From positions 1 to 64,000 of the forward strand of contig NZ_QTPP01000043.1 of the NCBI RefSeq assembly GCF_003853415.1: a DNA stretch of 64,000 bases, in the 5' to 3' direction. Origin of the DNA: Burkholderia sp. Bp9142 (GTDB lineage: Bacteria; Pseudomonadota; Gammaproteobacteria; Burkholderiales; Burkholderiaceae). The translations under genes were made by a program, and so were the position numbers. Under the pieces are notes generated by a model. That model was not told the origin of the DNA. It was given only the letters and a program-made list of their open reading frames with translations, and searched no databases. The stretch's first letter is position 1; each line of letters begins with the position of its first letter. Shown one piece after another: positions 26,214 through 35,258 of this stretch.

Positions 26214-26237
26214 CATTGTATCTCAACAGATACGATG
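26214..26237. promoter_or_regulatory. inverted repeat upstream of the semialdehyde dehydrogenase
   Basis: CATTGTATC and GATACGATG are 9-bp arms with one mismatch around a 6-bp centre, 38-61 bp before the dehydrogenase start in the region divergent from the GudP-like gene. A GntR-type operator is possible. Confidence 0.4.
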
Positions 26238-26428
26238 TCTGCCGACAGCATTGCATCATTCTCGCCGCCTGCGATGGCGCCGACGATACACCCGAAAGCC
26301 TTGTCAGGCCAGAAAAAGCACGACTGCCCATACTGTGACGACGATCTTCAAAGGGAAAACCCGAGGTTTCTGAATCCGGACATTGTCAATAAACTTTCAG
26401 CTATGTCATATGACGACGTACATTTAAA

Positions 26429-27820
26429 GTGAACAATCAGACCTCTCCCCGCGATCTTCCGATCGATCTCGCCGGCAGCGCGCGCCGCACCGCCGTGCGC
26501 TACTGGATCCTGGCGATGCTGTTCGTCGTCACGACACTCAACTATGCGGACCGCGCGACGCTGTCGATCACCGGCACGCCGATCCGCAAGGCCTTCGGCA
26601 TCGATCCGGTGACGATGGGCTACATCTTCTCGGCGTTCAGCTGGGCGTACGTGCTCGCGCAATTGCCGAGCGGCTGGCTGCTCGACCGCTTCGGCGCGCG
26701 CCGCGTGTATGCGACCAGCATCTTCCTGTGGTCGGCGTTCACGCTGCTGCAAAGCACGATCGGCCTCGGCGGCAGCGCCGCGTTCGCGGTGACCGCGCTG
26801 TTCGTGATGCGCTTCGCGGTCGGCATCGCCGAGGCGCCCGCGTTTCCCGCGAACGCGAAGGTCGTCGCGAGCTGGTTCCCGACCGCCGAGCGCGGCACGG
26901 CGTCGGCGATCTTCAACGCCGCGCAGTATTTCGCGGCGGTGGTGTTCTCGCCGCTGATGGCGTGGCTCACGCATGCGTACGGCTGGCACCACGTGTACCT
27001 GTGGCTCGGCCTCGCCGGCATCGCGCTCGCGTTCCTGTGGCTGCGCGTGATGAAGGATCCGGTCGACCATCCGGCGGTGAACCGCGCGGAACTCGAGCAT
27101 ATCGAGCAAGGCGGCGGCCTCGTGCGCACGACGGGCCGGCCGGCCGGGACGCGCGGCAACGGCGCCGTGTCCGAAAGCAGCCGCGTCGCGGGCTGGTACT
27201 ACGTGCGCCAGCTGCTGTCGAACCGGATGCTGCTCGGCGTCTATCTCGGCCAGTACTGCGTGAACGTGCTCACGTACTTCTTCCTCACGTGGTTCCCGAT
27301 CTACCTCGTGCAGGCGCGCGGGATGTCGCTGCTGAAGGCCGGCTTCATGACGTCGCTGCCTGCGATCTGCGGGTTTCTCGGCGGCGTGCTCGGCGGAATG
27401 CTGTCGGACACGCTGATCCGTCGCGGCGTGTCGCTGACGCGCGCGCGCAAGATCCCGATCGTCGGCGGGATGCTGCTGTCGATGGTGATCATCGGCTGCA
27501 ACTACGTCGACAGCGAAGTGCTGGTGATCGTGCTGATGGCCGTGTCGTTCTTCGGCAAGGGCATCGGCTCGCTCGGCTGGGCCGTCGTCGCGGACACCGC
27601 GCCGAAGGAGGCGATCGGCCTGTCGGGCAGCCTGTTCAACATGTTCGGCAACACGGCCGGCATCGTCGCGCCGATCGCGATCGGCTACCTGGTCGGCGCG
27701 AGTGGCTCGTTCAACGGCGCGCTCGTGTTCGTCGGCCTGAACGCACTCGTCACCGTGTTCAGCTATCTGGTGATCGTGAAGGACATCAAGCGCGTCGAGC
27801 TGCGTCATCGCGACGCGTGA
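26429..27820 (+). CDS. MFS carrier, probable glucarate/galactarate transporter (GudP-like)
   Basis: 463-aa ACS-group major facilitator with 12 predicted helices and the GudP/GarP-like helix 1 motif LNYADRATLSITGTPI; VGIAEAPAFPANAKVVASWFP and the C-terminal GSLGWAVVADTAPKEA are typical of sugar-acid carriers. The start is a GTG with no Shine-Dalgarno sequence; an in-frame stop lies 15 nt upstream, and the next ATG would remove the first helix. It diverges from the semialdehyde dehydrogenase and would supply galactarate or glucarate. Confidence 0.85.
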   Translation: MNNQTSPRDLPIDLAGSARRTAVRYWILAMLFVVTTLNYADRATLSITGTPIRKAFGIDPVTMGYIFSAFSWAYVLAQLPSGWLLDRFGARRVYATSIFLWSAFTLLQSTIGLGGSAAFAVTALFVMRFAVGIAEAPAFPANAKVVASWFPTAERGTASAIFNAAQYFAAVVFSPLMAWLTHAYGWHHVYLWLGLAGIALAFLWLRVMKDPVDHPAVNRAELEHIEQGGGLVRTTGRPAGTRGNGAVSESSRVAGWYYVRQLLSNRMLLGVYLGQYCVNVLTYFFLTWFPIYLVQARGMSLLKAGFMTSLPAICGFLGGVLGGMLSDTLIRRGVSLTRARKIPIVGGMLLSMVIIGCNYVDSEVLVIVLMAVSFFGKGIGSLGWAVVADTAPKEAIGLSGSLFNMFGNTAGIVAPIAIGYLVGASGSFNGALVFVGLNALVTVFSYLVIVKDIKRVELRHRDA

Positions 27821-27846
27821 GCTTCGGCAGGACTCGAAGGATGACG

Positions 27847-27880
27847 ACGGCGGCCGCGCGCAAGCGGCCGCCGTTTTTTT
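27847..27880 (+). terminator. strong intrinsic terminator after the GudP-like gene
   Basis: An 11-bp GC-rich stem (27847-27857 with 27864-27874), 6-nt loop and seven T residues, 26 nt after the stop codon. Confidence 0.92.
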
Positions 27881-27882
27881 CG

Positions 27883-28608
27883 TCAGGCCGCCGCATGCGC
27901 GACGCGCAGCATGTCGTGCACGCCGGACGTCATCAGCGCGAGAAACGCGAGCAGGCCGACGTAGCAGAGCGCGTAGGTCGTCTTCGTCTCGACCGACGTC
28001 GCGTAGTACGCGCGGTTTTCCGGCGCATCGGGATCGTAGCGCCATGCGCGCTTCAGCTGCGGCAGCGCGAGGATCGCCATCACGATCAGCAGCGGGCTCG
28101 GCCGGTACGCGAACAGCGCGATCAGCACGGGCACGCCCGCGAACCAGATGCGCGGCGACAGCACCGCGGTGATGCGCCCGCCGTCGAACGGCGACAGCGG
28201 AATCATGTTGAAAAGATTCAGGAAGAATCCCGTGTAGGCGAGCGCGAGCAGCAGGTTGCTGTCGTCGTGCCGCGCGGCCGCGTAGCAGGCCAGCGCGCCG
28301 AGCGTGCCGACGAACGGCCCGGCCAGCCCGACGTACGCCTCGGTTTCGGCGTCGTGCGGCATCTCCTTCAGCTGGATCCACGCGCCGACGAACGGGATGA
28401 ACGTCGGCAGCCCGACGTCGAGCCCGCGCCGCTGCGCGGCCAGGTAGTGGCCGGCTTCGTGCACGAACAGCAGCGCGACGAAGCCGGCCGCGAAGCGCCA
28501 GCCGTAGAACAGCGCGTAGACCGCGATCGACGCGAGCATGGTGCCCGCCGACACGAGCACCTTGCCGAGCTTCAGGCCGCCGAAGATCAGCAGCAGCAGC
28601 TTCGTCAT
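27883..28608 (-). CDS. site-2 protease family (M50) intramembrane metalloprotease
   Basis: 241-aa membrane protein with about six helices. The zinc motif is HEAGH (residues about 50-54) and the third ligand lies in NMIPLSPFDGGR, the NPxxPLDGG-like motif of S2P proteases. It lacks a PDZ domain, unlike RseP, and resembles the short bacterial S2P type. Its ATG overlaps the end of the DUF2167 gene by 4 bp, so the two are coupled and may act together at the membrane. Confidence 0.88.
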   Translation of the reverse strand: MTKLLLLIFGGLKLGKVLVSAGTMLASIAVYALFYGWRFAAGFVALLFVHEAGHYLAAQRRGLDVGLPTFIPFVGAWIQLKEMPHDAETEAYVGLAGPFVGTLGALACYAAARHDDSNLLLALAYTGFFLNLFNMIPLSPFDGGRITAVLSPRIWFAGVPVLIALFAYRPSPLLIVMAILALPQLKRAWRYDPDAPENRAYYATSVETKTTYALCYVGLLAFLALMTSGVHDMLRVAHAAA

Positions 28609-29567
28609 TCTTTACGCTCCGCGCCGGACACCTCGGCAGCGTCGGCGGCGTTGGCAACGGCCGGCGCGGCCGCCAGCTTCGGCTTGCGCCCGAAGAAGCG
28701 CTTCAGCCCCGCGCCGGCAGCGAGCAGCGCGAGCGCGCCGATCTTGAAGAACTTCACGGCGAACGCGCCGATCAGCGCGAGCAGGCCGAGCTTCTTCGCG
28801 CCGACACCGACGATCAGCGCCGCGAGGCCGTACTCGGCGACGTGGTCGGTCGACTGGTTGAAATCGGCGTAGCGCTTGCCGTCGTTGAAGCGGATGTTCG
28901 CGAGCAGGTCGTCGGCCGATGCCTTGTACTTCGGCAGATCGGCGAGCGTCGACGCCATCGTCAGCGACAGGTAGCCGTCGCGGCCGAGCACGAGCGTCCG
29001 GTAGTTCACGCCGTCGTTCTCCGCGTTCGCGGCCGCGCCCTTGTCGCGGATGATCGCGGACCACACGAGCCGGTGCGTGGCGGCGTCGTACGCGGGCGCC
29101 CGCGCCCAGCCGACCACCTCGGTTTCGGGCAGGCCGCGCTCCTTGCGCGCCGGGTTGTTCTCCTCGGTGCCGGCCTGCAGGCTCTTCAGCAGTTCGTCGG
29201 GTTTCCAGTCCTTCGCGTCGTCGTCGCGGATGTAGCCGCTCGGCTCGAACGACACGACCGAAATCCAGTCGGCGTCCGGATCCTCGGGCAGCACGAGGCC
29301 GACCAGCTTCGATTCGTCGATCGAGTTGCCCATCGAGCGCAGGTAGCGGCCGGCTTCCGCGGCGGGCACGAACGATTCGCCCGCCTTCAGCTTCAGCACG
29401 GCTTCGTGCTTGACGTCGATATCGGCCGGCCCGTTCACGACGGCCTTGTTGGCGGCCGCGGCGGCGGCCCTCATTTCGACCTGCGCGGCTTCGGTTTGCG
29501 CGTGGCCGCTGGTCGCGGCGAGTGCGAGCATCGCCACGCAGGCGACGCGGACGGCGAGTTTTTTCAT
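28605..29567 (-). CDS. DUF2167 family membrane protein
   Basis: 320-aa protein with a cleavable signal peptide (TSGHA|QT at about residue 24), a periplasmic domain with the DUF2167 sequences LPEDPDADWISVVSFEPSGYIRDDDAKDW and VVGWARAPAYDAATHRLVWS, then one or two membrane segments near residues 245-290 and a basic, alanine-rich cytoplasmic tail. AGGGGAA precedes the ATG. Function is unknown. The translationally coupled M50 protease downstream hints that it may be a partner or substrate. Confidence 0.85.
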   Translation of the reverse strand: MKKLAVRVACVAMLALAATSGHAQTEAAQVEMRAAAAAANKAVVNGPADIDVKHEAVLKLKAGESFVPAAEAGRYLRSMGNSIDESKLVGLVLPEDPDADWISVVSFEPSGYIRDDDAKDWKPDELLKSLQAGTEENNPARKERGLPETEVVGWARAPAYDAATHRLVWSAIIRDKGAAANAENDGVNYRTLVLGRDGYLSLTMASTLADLPKYKASADDLLANIRFNDGKRYADFNQSTDHVAEYGLAALIVGVGAKKLGLLALIGAFAVKFFKIGALALLAAGAGLKRFFGRKPKLAAAPAVANAADAAEVSGAERKE

Positions 29568-29879
29568 TATTGAATTCCCCTGGAATGCCTTGTTGTGAAC
29601 GTGCGCGGCATCCGGCCCGGGCGTTGTGGTCGCGGGTCCGGTGCCGCCTCTCAGGTGGCACGGAATCCATGGTAACGCACCGTCGGGGAGCGTCAGGGAA
29701 CGAAATAAGGGGGTGGAAGGGAGCCTCGGGTGGCAGCCGACGGAATCGGCGACGCACGCCGCGCCGGCGTGCCTACCTCGCAGGTCATGCCCGGCGCGCG
29801 CAGGATTGCCTATCATCGCGAACATTAACTCGACCGCCGCCCTCCATTCGCTCCCCCGTCCGCCGGCCGCGCGGCCGGC

Positions 29880-30095
29880 ATCGGCCCGCTGCTGCGCACC
29901 GACCATGCGGACATCGCGGTGCCGCTGTGGCTGCGCACGGCGGCCGGCGAACTGACGTTCTTCAGCACGACGACGGTATGCGGCACGCCGGTCGACGTCA
30001 CGCTGTCGGAGCTGGCGATCGAGGCGTTTTTCCCGGCGAATCCGGAGACGGTCGACGCGATGCGGGCGCTGGCGGACGCGTTGCCGGCGCAGTGA
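29880..30095 (+). pseudogene. C-terminal remnant of an XRE/MmyB-type regulator
   Basis: An open frame reading IGPLLRTDHADIAVPLWLRT, then ELTFFSTTTVCGTPVDVTL and LAIEAFFPANPETV matches the end of MmyB-like ligand-binding domains of XRE regulators (pattern ..GTPxDVTLxELxIExFFPA..). No start codon and no helix-turn-helix domain are present; the frame closes with TAA at 29826. The rest of the 29568-30095 stretch shows no further coding signal. I read it as a deletion scar. Confidence 0.65.
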
Positions 30096-30647
30096 CGCAC
30101 GGGCGACCGTGAGCGGCGGTTGCCGGCACCCGTTGGTCCCAACATGTGAGACTGCGGATCGTGCACGGACATGCAACATCCGCTCGTGCATGAATTGCCG
30201 ACCATGAGAACGCCGACACGCGTTACCCGAGCCTTCCCTCTCCCGCCTGCCGCCGCGCGATAATCGGCGACCTGCGCGCCACCACCCCGCGATACCCGCC
30301 GCTTCATCACGCCGCTCGCCGAACGAATTTCTCCCGAAACATAGCGTTCAGACGCCGCAGCAAACATAGGTGCGGCCCGCGCCAATCAAAATGCATCGTC
30401 GCGAGTCGAGCTGCGGAGCCGGGAAGTTCCACCGTGGCCGTGACAGAAGCACGCGGCGGCGTCGTTTGCCTTTTCCCATCGCCCGATATCGTCGAATGTC
30501 GAATTTAGTTAGCAGACCTTTCATTCCGTCATCAGCCAAAACCGACGACCGTCATGAAGCTGACATGGATGAATCGATGCGATCGGGCGATTACGGAAGG
30601 GGCACGCGAGCCGCAACACAACATTCATATCGAGCCTGGGAAAACAA
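30096..30647 (+). other. upstream region of the trimeric autotransporter gene
   Basis: 552 bp without a supportable gene. It is less GC-rich than its surroundings, especially 30330-30380 and 30490-30640, as expected for a promoter and long 5' leader. I see no strong sigma-70 promoter, terminator or simple repeat tract. Confidence 0.35.
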
Positions 30648-32375
30648 ATGAGCAAGAATCAACGAGGGTTGGGCAATTCGGCACGACGCGCACCGAGGAA
30701 GTCGAAGGCGGCGCTTGCCGTCACGGTCAGCGCAGCCATGGTCGCATTCGCTGCTTCCGCACCCGCGCGCGCCGACTATGTGCAGAACGGCACGTCGACC
30801 GAAACGTCGGCAGGCTGCGTCGGCAACATCGCCATTTCGGGAAGCAGCACGTATCCGGCCACGGCAACCGGCTGCGACAACGTCGCGATCGGCACGGCGG
30901 CAGCCGCGAATTCGGGCTCGTCGACCGGCGCCTATAGCGAAACCGTCGCGATCGGCCGCATGGCGGCCGCGACCGGTACGCTCGCGACGGCCGTCGGCGG
31001 CAATGCGGTGGCCACCGGCGATCAGGCGACCGCAATCGGGGCGGTCTCGAGCGCAGTCGGAACCCAGGCGACGGCGGTCGGTAACGGCGCCATCGCAAAC
31101 GGCGCCACGGCGTCGGCATTCGGTCAGGCTGCATTCGCGGTCGATCAGTCGACGGCGGTCGGCCAAGGTGCGAGCGCCACCGCGACATTCTCGACCGCCG
31201 TGGGCAAGGGCAGCATCGCAGCGGGCGGTACGGCACTCGGCTTCCAGGCCAACGCCGGCGCGGCCGATTCGGTCGCGCTCGGTGTCGACAGCTCGGCGTC
31301 CGCTACCGGCAGCGTCGCCATTGCGCGCGCGACGGCCTCCGCCGTGAACGCGGTCGCCCTCGGCGAAGGCGCGAACGCCGCCGACGCGAATTCCGTCGCG
31401 CTCGGCTCGAACGCAACCACGCGCGCCTTTACCTCCGTCAGCAGCGTGGCGCTCAACGGCGTGACCTACAGCGGCTTCGCGGGCACGCCGGTCGGCGTGG
31501 TGAGCGTGGGCAGCGCCGGTGCCGAGCGGCAGATCGTCAACGTCGCGGCCGGCGCGATCAGTGCGACGAGCACGGACGCGGTAAACGGCTCGCAGCTCTT
31601 CTCGATCGCCAATCAGGTGTCGACGCTGACGGCGGACCTGGCCAACCTCACGACGACCGTCGGCAAGATTTCGTCGAGCGTCCCGAGCGGCACCGTGACG
31701 GACCCGACGGACACCGCGATCGGCACGAACACGTCGGTCACCGCGACGAACGGCACCGCGGTCGGCAATGGCTCGAACGTGTCCGGCGACAACGGTACGG
31801 GCGTCGGCGTGAATTCGACCGTCACGGCGACCAACGGCACGGCCATCGGCACGAATTCGAAAGTCACCGCGGCAAACGGAACGGCGATCGGCACCGGCTC
31901 GAACGTGTCCGGCACGGACTCGACCGCGATCGGCACGAACAGCCGGGCAACGGCGAACAACGCGGTGGCGCTGGGTGCGAATTCGGTTGCCGACCGGGAC
32001 AACACGGTGTCGATCGGCTCGCCCGGCGCCGAGCGTCAGCTGACCAACGTGGCGGACGGTACCGCGCCGACGGATGGCGTGAACGTGCGCCAGTTGAACG
32101 GTGCGATCAACTCGGTCCGCGAGGAAATGTCGAAGTACCGCAAGGACGCGAATGCGGGCACGGCGAGCGCGATCGCGATGGCGAACCTGCCGCAGGCCGT
32201 GCTGCCCGGCGAGAAGGTCGTCGCGCTCGGCGGCGGCACGTACGGCGGTCAAAGCGCGATGGCGGTCGGCTTGTCCGTCGCAACGACGAAATGGCTCGTC
32301 AAAGGCTCGATCACGACGGCGGTGTCGGGCCACGGCTCGTTCGGCGCCGGCGCGGGCGTCGGCTACCGCTGGTAA
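30648..32375 (+). CDS. trimeric autotransporter adhesin (YadA-like)
   Basis: 575-aa type Vc secreted adhesin. A long signal peptide (about residues 1-42, ending APARA|D) is followed by a head of YadA/Hep-Hag 14-residue repeats (AVGxxAxAxGxxATA pattern, about 60-265), a HIM neck (GAERQIVNVAAGAISATSTDAVNGSQL), a short stalk, six further 14-residue repeats (356-439), a second HIM neck (RQLTNVADGTAPTDGVNVRQL) and the C-terminal YadA anchor ending AGVGYRW. It should form a surface trimer in the outer membrane. It is short for Burkholderia adhesins. The ribosome site is weak (GGGAAAA). Confidence 0.93.
   Translation: MSKNQRGLGNSARRAPRKSKAALAVTVSAAMVAFAASAPARADYVQNGTSTETSAGCVGNIAISGSSTYPATATGCDNVAIGTAAAANSGSSTGAYSETVAIGRMAAATGTLATAVGGNAVATGDQATAIGAVSSAVGTQATAVGNGAIANGATASAFGQAAFAVDQSTAVGQGASATATFSTAVGKGSIAAGGTALGFQANAGAADSVALGVDSSASATGSVAIARATASAVNAVALGEGANAADANSVALGSNATTRAFTSVSSVALNGVTYSGFAGTPVGVVSVGSAGAERQIVNVAAGAISATSTDAVNGSQLFSIANQVSTLTADLANLTTTVGKISSSVPSGTVTDPTDTAIGTNTSVTATNGTAVGNGSNVSGDNGTGVGVNSTVTATNGTAIGTNSKVTAANGTAIGTGSNVSGTDSTAIGTNSRATANNAVALGANSVADRDNTVSIGSPGAERQLTNVADGTAPTDGVNVRQLNGAINSVREEMSKYRKDANAGTASAIAMANLPQAVLPGEKVVALGGGTYGGQSAMAVGLSVATTKWLVKGSITTAVSGHGSFGAGAGVGYRW
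31713..31964 (+). repeat. six tandem 42-bp coding repeats in the adhesin
   Basis: Six in-frame 42-bp units encode 14-residue head repeats of the form TAIGTNSxVTATNG. Units 2 and 5 share the variant SNVSG, so the array looks built from a duplicated three-unit block. Unit number may vary between strains. Confidence 0.8.
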
Positions 32376-32392
32376 TCCGCCTGTAGCGGCAA

Positions 32393-32452
32393 CGCGCCAG
32401 GGAGCGGCCTCCTGGCGCGGAAAATCGACCATCGGCGCCGCGGCGCCGATGG
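32393..32452. terminator. paired hairpins between convergent genes
   Basis: A 9-bp stem (32393-32401 with 32411-32419) is followed by a perfect 24-bp palindrome at 32429-32452. They sit between the adhesin stop and the convergent acyl-CoA dehydrogenase-like gene. There is no clear T tract, so termination is inferred from position only. Confidence 0.4.
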
Positions 32453-32481
32453 CGTGACGACTTGATCGTCCAGGGCCGCCG

Positions 32482-33693
32482 TCATGTATAGAGCGACGCC
32501 TGCGGCAATTCCCCCGTCAGCGCAAACCGGCCGACGTCGCGCAGCCGATAGTCGAGCGGATCGTGCAGCGTATGCGTGCGCGCGTTGCGCCAGAAGCGGT
32601 CGAGGCCGAGCGATGCAGCCGTCGCGCGCGCGCCGCACGCATCGAACAGCGCCTCGCCGTTGTCGAGCGCCGCGCGCTGCGCGACGATCTTCGCGTCCGA
32701 CACGGCGAGCGCCACTTCGGCACGTTCGCCGGCCGTCAGCGCTTCGCGCCGCGTCCATGCGCGCTGCAGCTCGACAGCCGCGCGGTCGGCCAGCGACGCC
32801 GCCGCGACCGCCTGTACGCGCATGTCACCGAAGCGCTGCAGCGTATAGGGATCGTCGCTCGCCTGCGCGACACCCGAGTGGATCCACGGCCGGCCGTGCT
32901 TCAGCACGTAGTCGCGCGCCTCGGCCAGCGCGCCTTGCGCAAGCCCGACGAACAGGTTCGTCAGCACGAGCTGCGACACCAGCGTGCGCAGCGTCGCGCG
33001 CGGCGTCGGCGGCGTCTCCGACCGGTGCAGCACGTCATCCGGCGCGAGCGTCACACCGTCGAAGCGCACGCTGCCGCTGTCGGTCTGGCGCTGGCCGATC
33101 GGATCCCAGTCCTCGTCGACCGTGATCCCGTCACGATCGGTCGGCACCACGCCGAACACGGCGCGCCCCGATTCCGGATCGTGCGCGGACACGGTCATCC
33201 GCTGCGAGCCGCGCGTGCCCGAGCAGAAGCCCTTCACGCCATCGAGCCGATAGCCGCCGTCCGGCGTCGCGGTTGCCACCAGCCGCGTGTCGAGCGGGTT
33301 GACCGCATTGCCCCACCACCAGCGATGCTCGACCGTACCGCGCAGATAGCGTTCGCGCTGTGCCGCGCTGCCCCACACGTCGACGCTCACCACCTGCAGG
33401 ATCTGGAACCCGACGAGATGCGCGAGCGCGCTGTCGACGCGCGCGATTCGCCGGATCGTGTCGTAGATCGCCGGCCATGCGGCTTCCTGCCCGCCGAATT
33501 CGCGCGGCACGGCAAGCGTCAGCAGGCCCGCATCGGCGAGCCACTGCTTCTCGCCGGCCGCGTGACCGCCCGCGCGATCGCGTGCAACGGCCGTTGCACG
33601 CAGTGCGTCGATCGTGCGCGCCAGCGCATCGGCGTCGATCGCAAGTGCATCGGTATCCGGCGCAAACGTCGCCGGTCCGCGTGGATCGTTCAT
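32482..33693 (-). CDS. acyl-CoA dehydrogenase-fold monooxygenase (SfnB/DszC-like)
   Basis: 403-aa flavin enzyme of the acyl-CoA dehydrogenase superfamily, closest in character to SfnB/DszC-type proteins of organosulfur desulfurisation that use reduced flavin (RIARVDSALAHLVGFQ; WWWGNAVNPLDTRL; KGFCSGTRGS; DPIGQRQTDSGSVRFDGV; HTLHDPLDYRLRDVGRF). It is the last gene of the metQ-led operon, and its ATG overlaps the preceding gene by 4 bp. A role in oxidising an imported sulfur compound fits; the exact substrate is unknown. Confidence 0.85.
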   Translation of the reverse strand: MNDPRGPATFAPDTDALAIDADALARTIDALRATAVARDRAGGHAAGEKQWLADAGLLTLAVPREFGGQEAAWPAIYDTIRRIARVDSALAHLVGFQILQVVSVDVWGSAAQRERYLRGTVEHRWWWGNAVNPLDTRLVATATPDGGYRLDGVKGFCSGTRGSQRMTVSAHDPESGRAVFGVVPTDRDGITVDEDWDPIGQRQTDSGSVRFDGVTLAPDDVLHRSETPPTPRATLRTLVSQLVLTNLFVGLAQGALAEARDYVLKHGRPWIHSGVAQASDDPYTLQRFGDMRVQAVAAASLADRAAVELQRAWTRREALTAGERAEVALAVSDAKIVAQRAALDNGEALFDACGARATAASLGLDRFWRNARTHTLHDPLDYRLRDVGRFALTGELPQASLYT

Positions 33694-34547
33694 GCAACGG
33701 CTTCCTGTGCAAGGGTTTCATGCGCAACGACTTCGTGCGACAGCGGCACCAGCGCATCGAGCCGGCGGCCGGTCAGCCGCGACAGGATCTCGCGCCGCCA
33801 GTCGTCGTAGATCGCGCGGTATTCCGCGATATCCGCGCCGAACACGTGCGCGGTATGCGCGTATTCGTCATGCAGGTAACCGTCGAGCCGGATCTGGGTT
33901 TCCTCGTCGGCCGCGATCACGCGGTCGATCAGCGCGTCGCGCTCGGCGGCCGGCAGCGCGTTCAACCTGTCGAACCACCACTGGACGATCTGCACGCGAT
34001 GCCACTCCTCGTCCGGGCGGATGCGGTTCTCGCCGTGCTCGCGCATCGCGCCATCCGCGATGCGGCCGGTCTTGCGCTGGATCCACAGCTTCGCGAGGAT
34101 GTGCAGCTCGTAATGCCATTCGAACGCGAGGAAGCCCGCGACGTCGCGCACCGCGATGTCGCCGATGCGCGCCCAGTGCGCGGCGACGAGCCGCTCGACT
34201 TCCGGCAGCGGATCGCGGCCCGTCAGTTCGGTCACGCGCTCGCGGCCGATCACCGCGTGCGCGCCGTCGTCGCCGAGCTGGCGCGACAGGATCAGCTGGA
34301 AATGCGGATCGTCGCGGAACACCGTGTCGATCGCCTTCGCGACGACCTGCACGATGAACAGGTCGTGCGATGCCATCTTCGTGTAGTAGTCCGCAACGGC
34401 GGCGCGCTCGTCTTCGCCGCGCGGCTCGCGCGGCGGCGTCGCGAGTTTGTCGGGAAAGCCGGGGCGATGGCGTCGCGCGACGTCCAGAAACAGCGCTTCC
34501 TCGAATTGTCCGTTCCATTCGCGCGGCGCGCGGAGGGGCAAGGTCAT
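33690..34547 (-). CDS. hypothetical protein, probable ferritin-like fold
   Basis: 285-aa soluble, helix-rich protein without a signal peptide. Several acidic/His clusters (QLGDDGAHAV, FEWHYELHILAKL, PDEEWHRVQIVQWW, HDEYAHTAHVF) have the ExxH-like spacing of diiron ferritin-like proteins, but I cannot name a family. It overlaps the SfnB-like gene by 4 bp, so the two are probably translated together and may cooperate in the same oxidation. Metal binding is an inference. Confidence 0.8.
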   Translation of the reverse strand: MTLPLRAPREWNGQFEEALFLDVARRHRPGFPDKLATPPREPRGEDERAAVADYYTKMASHDLFIVQVVAKAIDTVFRDDPHFQLILSRQLGDDGAHAVIGRERVTELTGRDPLPEVERLVAAHWARIGDIAVRDVAGFLAFEWHYELHILAKLWIQRKTGRIADGAMREHGENRIRPDEEWHRVQIVQWWFDRLNALPAAERDALIDRVIAADEETQIRLDGYLHDEYAHTAHVFGADIAEYRAIYDDWRREILSRLTGRRLDALVPLSHEVVAHETLAQEAVA

Positions 34548-34601
34548 GGGTATCGTTCTCTCAGGATCTTCAATGAAAAGAGCCGGCGCTCGTGGCGCCG
34601 C

Positions 34602-35258
34602 TCAGGTACGCCGGGTCACGTGTCGGACCAGGCGGTCGCCCGTGATTTGCACGGCCGAAACGAGTGCGATCAGGATCACGATCACGGTCGCCATCACGGT
34701 GGTGTCGAAGCGCTGGTAGCCGTAACGGATCGCTAGATCGCCGAGCCCGCCCGCACCGACAGCGCCCGCCATCGCGGTCGAGCCGATCAGCGCGACGACG
34801 GTGATCGTGAAGCCGCCGAGCATGCCGGGCAACGCCTCCGGCAGCAGCACGTGCCATACGATGTGGCGGCGTTTCGCGCCCATCGCGAGCGCGGCCTCGA
34901 TCAGCCCGCGATCGACTTCGCGCAGGCTCACTTCGGCAATCCGCGCGAAGAACGGGATCGCGGCGATCGACAGCGGCACGACGGCCGCCCACACGCCGAT
35001 CGTCGTGCCGATCAGCACGCGCGTGAACGGCAGCAACGCGACGAGCAGGATGATGAACGGCGTCGAGCGGAACACGTTGACGAGCGCGCCGAGCACGGCG
35101 TTCACGCCGCGCCGCTCGTAGATGCCGCCGGGCGCGGTGGTCACGAGGATCACCGCGAGCGGGACCCCGATCAACGCCGCAACCGCGGCCGACGCGGCGA
35201 CCATCGACAGCGTGTCGCGAATCGCGTCGAGCAGTTCGGGCCACCAGAACTCAAACAT
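34602..35258 (-). CDS. metI: MetI-type ABC transporter permease
   Basis: 218-aa permease with five predicted helices and the MetI EAA loop EAALAMGAKRRHIVWHVLLPEALPG. The ATG (MFEFWWPELL) follows GGAGG and overlaps metN by 8 bp; longer frames upstream lie inside metN. It pairs with MetN to import methionine or a related sulfur compound. Confidence 0.92.
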   Translation of the reverse strand: MFEFWWPELLDAIRDTLSMVAASAAVAALIGVPLAVILVTTAPGGIYERRGVNAVLGALVNVFRSTPFIILLVALLPFTRVLIGTTIGVWAAVVPLSIAAIPFFARIAEVSLREVDRGLIEAALAMGAKRRHIVWHVLLPEALPGMLGGFTITVVALIGSTAMAGAVGAGGLGDLAIRYGYQRFDTTVMATVIVILIALVSAVQITGDRLVRHVTRRT

